Source: Maridesulfovibrio ferrireducens (GTDB lineage: Bacteria > Desulfobacterota > Desulfovibrionia > Desulfovibrionales > Desulfovibrionaceae). From it: 64,000 bases of DNA. The stretch spans positions 310,001 through 374,000 of the forward strand of contig NZ_JAEINN010000001.1 of NCBI RefSeq assembly GCF_016342405.1. The letters are read 5' to 3'. Below, piece by piece: positions 62,195 through 64,000 of this stretch. The notes below the pieces were generated by a model. The model worked only from the letters and a program-made list of their open reading frames with translations, had not been told where the DNA came from and did no database searches. A program made the position numbers and the translations under genes. Every line of letters begins with the position of its first letter. Within the stretch, counting starts at the first letter, position 1.

Positions 62195-62668
62195 GTGTCA
62201 GATCTGAGAAAACAAATTCCAAATGTATTAGATATAAGTCCGGAGAATCTTAAATGGTTGACTGAAGTCTGGTCTGCTTACACTAGGGTCAACATGTCTA
62301 AAAAAAATGTTCTAGACATGTTGAAGATGGCTGAAATGCTTTGTGGCGCAAAACAAGTGAACGTATCAGAACAGCTTCATTTTCTGCATGATCTTCCTGA
62401 AGAACCTATTCTACAGCAGTTTTGGAATATAGTAGAAAAACACTGGGTAGATTTGAATCACAAAAAAAATGATTATGAGCTGGCAATAAACCTGAATCAG
62501 TTTATGAACTTTTGTGAAAAAAACGGATACACAGGGTTTGATCGTATGACTTTGATAAAGTGGTTGCCGTACTCGCAGCAGTATCAATTCATGGAAAGGA
62601 ATAAGGCCGTACGCAGTTGTCATGATAGTAGAGCCGTAAAGTGTTATATATTTAAAAAATTACAGTAG
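62195..62668 (+). CDS. Stand-alone copy of the primase C-terminal domain
   Basis: 157 residues. Residues 68-157 (EPILQQFWNIVE...YELAINLNQFMNFCEKNGY...ERNKAVRSCHDSRAVKCYIFKK) align with the last 90 residues of the preceding primase (HPLVEQFWETF...YAINLNHFKQRCRENG...EKNRSVRSKLFDKVVKCWVFKK). GGAGG precedes the start. Probably arose by partial duplication; may bind the same DNA or partner and tune replication. Confidence 0.8.
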   Translation: MSDLRKQIPNVLDISPENLKWLTEVWSAYTRVNMSKKNVLDMLKMAEMLCGAKQVNVSEQLHFLHDLPEEPILQQFWNIVEKHWVDLNHKKNDYELAINLNQFMNFCEKNGYTGFDRMTLIKWLPYSQQYQFMERNKAVRSCHDSRAVKCYIFKKLQ

Positions 62669-62670
62669 GT

Positions 62671-62710
62671 TATGTGTATATACGCGCGCACATGCGCACA
62701 CGCGTGTGTG
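62671..62710. other. 40-bp alternating purine-pyrimidine tract (Z-DNA prone)
   Basis: Every position from 62671 to 62710 alternates pyrimidine and purine, mostly as CG, CA/TG and TA steps, with no break. Such a tract can adopt left-handed DNA under negative supercoiling. It lies between the primase operon and the repeat cluster. Confidence 0.9.
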
Positions 62711-62746
62711 AGTTTGAATTAAGTCGCTATAGGGGGCTACGGAAAG

Positions 62747-63020
62747 AGGTGACAGTGGTTACAAAAAATAAATATATATATAACATATTCAAATATATTA
62801 ATAATTGGTTAAAGTCTTATAGTTACAAGTAAGGCACAACTGGTGACAATGTAACCTATTTTTGAAACCAAATTGCAAAAAGTTAACATACTGAAATAAT
62901 TGAATGTCACCTTTTTAGTAACCTCAATGTCACCTGTTTTAGGACTTTCAGGTTACAATAATAAATCAAAGATATTGAGTGTTTAGGTAGTATGGAAGGT
63001 TTTACGCATCAATGTAACCT
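62747..63020. repeat. Iteron-like TGTMACCT cluster, candidate replication origin
   Basis: Copies of AGGTKACA / TGTMACCT and close variants occur at 62747, 62841 (GGTGACA), 62850, 62905, 62917 (AGTAACCT), 62928, 62950 and 63013, with a GGTTAC at 62757. They surround AT-rich DNA (62765-62810). An outer inverted repeat has CGGAAAGAGGT at 62740 and its complement ACCTCTTTCCG near 63017. Position after a primase-helicase fits an origin. Confidence 0.65.
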
Positions 63021-63061
63021 CTTTCCGATGCCCCTACCCCCTTAAGTTTTAGGAGAGCATC

Positions 63062-63244
63062 ATGGAAGTAAACGGATATCTTAAAGTAGATGGCAAGGCG
63101 CGTAAGGTTTTACACGTAGGATCTGAATCAGTAAGGCTGGAAGGTGGTAAGGAAATACCCATGAATTTGATTGGGCTGTATCCCTATTCTGGATCGGAGC
63201 CAGAGCCGCGGCAATGTAAACAACGACAACTTAGCTTGATATGA
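63062..63244 (+). CDS. Small phage-type protein
   Basis: 60 residues, AGGAG upstream of 63062. Beta-rich N-terminal half (NGYLKVDGKARKVLHVGSESVRLEGG), Gln/Arg-rich end. Unknown function; sits right after the origin-like repeats. Confidence 0.6.
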   Translation: MEVNGYLKVDGKARKVLHVGSESVRLEGGKEIPMNLIGLYPYSGSEPEPRQCKQRQLSLI

Positions 63245-63258
63245 TAAGGAAAATGAGC

Positions 63259-63275
63259 TAGGATCTCATATCCTA
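63259..63275. promoter_or_regulatory. Operator-like palindrome 5 (TAGGAT-N5-ATCCTA)
   Basis: Perfect copy of the repressor-region palindrome, about 60 bases before the dCTP deaminase-like gene, 6 kb away from the repressor. Suggests control of this gene by the element repressor. Confidence 0.7.
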
Positions 63276-63336
63276 CTTTTTTTGGTATGTTTTTATAGGT
63301 TGTATTTGTTTGTATGTAATAATAAAGGGGCTGAGT

Positions 63337-63945
63337 ATGTGTGTGCTGGCAGACAAAGATCTAGAAAAACTTATTTCAAGCGGTGAAGTAAAAATTGAAC
63401 CAAAGGGTGAGTATTCTATTTCTCCTGCTTCTATTGATTTGAGGCTAGGATGCTGTGCCTATAGATACACTAAAGATAGATATACGCTGGGAGAAGAATT
63501 TCCTTCGGACTTGTTGGATGAGTTTGAATTTATAGAGCATGAAATAGGGCCAAATGATTCGGCTCATATTGCATTAGCACAGAGTATAACTATTCCTGAA
63601 AGTCATTGTGGAATTTTAAAGCCTCGCTCTAGTATTACAAGACTTGGGTTGTCTATTAGCGAAATATTTATTCAGCCTGGGTATAGTGGTGTTCTCCCTG
63701 TTCACATTACTAATAATTCGTCTATGACCATTACAATTGTTCCAGGGGTACGAGCTGTTCAGCTTGTTCTTTTTAGTCTTTCTTGTTCTCCTAGGAATAA
63801 ATATGAAGAGGGCAGCGATGCAAAGTATTTTAAGGAGCAGGCTTCACATTCTTTGATTCATACAGATCAAGAGTTAAGTGCTATGGCTCAATCTCTTAGA
63901 GACGGATCAGGTGTTTCTCTCTATCGTAAAATGATGGGTAAATAG
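63337..63945 (+). CDS. dCTP deaminase/dUTPase-fold protein with altered active site
   Basis: 202 residues from ATG 63337 (AAAGGGG upstream). Family motifs: SPASIDLRLG, ILKPRSSITRLGLSISE (Ser and Arg kept), IQPGYSGVLPVHITNNS, VPGVRAVQLVLF. In E. coli Dcd the third motif reads DPGWSGCIVLEF with the general-base Glu; here the aligned residue is His, and the preceding Asp is Gln. So neither the deaminase Glu nor the dUTPase-type Asp is present. It may bind nucleotides without catalysis or act as a regulator. Expression is probably repressor-controlled. Confidence 0.8.
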   Translation: MCVLADKDLEKLISSGEVKIEPKGEYSISPASIDLRLGCCAYRYTKDRYTLGEEFPSDLLDEFEFIEHEIGPNDSAHIALAQSITIPESHCGILKPRSSITRLGLSISEIFIQPGYSGVLPVHITNNSSMTITIVPGVRAVQLVLFSLSCSPRNKYEEGSDAKYFKEQASHSLIHTDQELSAMAQSLRDGSGVSLYRKMMGK

Positions 63946-63946
63946 T

Positions 63947-64000
63947 ATGAGTTCTTGCTCTTCTGAGGAAAAGATAAAAGAAAAAATATTAGACGGTCTT
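63947..64000 (+). CDS. Start of a gene cut by the window end
   Basis: ATG at 63947, one base after the dCTP deaminase-like stop, open to the edge (18 codons, SSCSSEEKIKEKILDGL). Probably co-transcribed. Nothing more can be said. Confidence 0.4.
   Translation, partial: MSSCSSEEKIKEKILDGL

Larger units (their letters stand above)
54918..64000. mobile_element. Second, incomplete integrated element (prophage or satellite)
   Basis: Begins at the att copy with integrase and excisionase, then repressor, CII-like regulator, toxin-antitoxin, primase-helicase, origin-like repeats and a dCTP deaminase-like gene. Right end lies outside the window. No capsid, tail or terminase gene is seen in the visible part. 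Confidence 0.82.

Overview
The window looks like a chromosome segment of a marine or mesophilic sulfate-reducing Desulfovibrionales bacterium (Desulfovibrio / Maridesulfovibrio-like; genus inferred from gene content only). The evidence is multiheme c-type cytochromes, an octaheme tetrathionate-reductase-type complex under a sigma54 activator, several molybdenum-cofactor genes, a tandem pair of Na+/H+ antiporter-like genes, a probable selenocysteine-containing protein, and moderate GC with AT-rich spacers.

Bases 1-43600 are core chromosome. In order they hold: the start of an EamA transporter and a tRNA-Leu; a cytochrome bd-like membrane pair, one member carrying eight heme c sites; deaD; an unassigned structured RNA region (about 5867-6280); a small segment (7033-9235) bounded by a tRNA-Leu and a copy of its 3' end; gltA; a sigma54 regulator facing the FeS / membrane / octaheme cytochrome / cytochrome b operon, which is interrupted by a decayed CgeB-type glycosyltransferase between copies of an 88-bp repeat; an argB-mobB-moeA-moeA operon; two antiporter paralogs; rplU-rpmA-obgE-proB; a 1035-residue radical SAM / methyltransferase / DUF5714 fusion; a minus-strand operon of a short UGA-containing gene (predicted Cys-Sec protein), a Cys-rich flavoprotein, a receiver protein and ComF; a SAM-I riboswitch in front of an unknown small gene; recN; and dipeptide-type ABC permeases.

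Bases 43615-54966 are a genomic island inserted in the 3' end of tRNA-Ala(GGC). A 49-bp direct repeat marks both ends, with an integrase next to the right end. It carries a prim-pol/DUF3987 replication gene with iteron-like repeats, a ColE1-like mobilisation cassette (possible nic site, mobC, mobA and two small genes overprinted inside mobA), a tRNA-Arg 3'-half remnant that suggests a composite origin, a glycosyltransferase, a frameshifted DUF6573-type gene and an AbiE toxin-antitoxin pair.

From 54918 to the window end a second, incomplete element lies in tandem. It has its own integrase, an excisionase-like gene, a repressor, a CII-like regulator, a HigBA-type toxin-antitoxin pair, a large primase-helicase, a stand-alone copy of that protein's C-terminal domain, a 40-bp alternating purine-pyrimidine tract next to a repeat cluster that looks like a replication origin, and a dCTP deaminase/dUTPase-fold protein that lacks the expected catalytic acid. 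At least five TAGGAT-N5-ATCCTA palindromes are spread over this element and probably bind its repressor. No structural phage genes are visible, so prophage versus P4/PICI-like satellite cannot be decided from this window.
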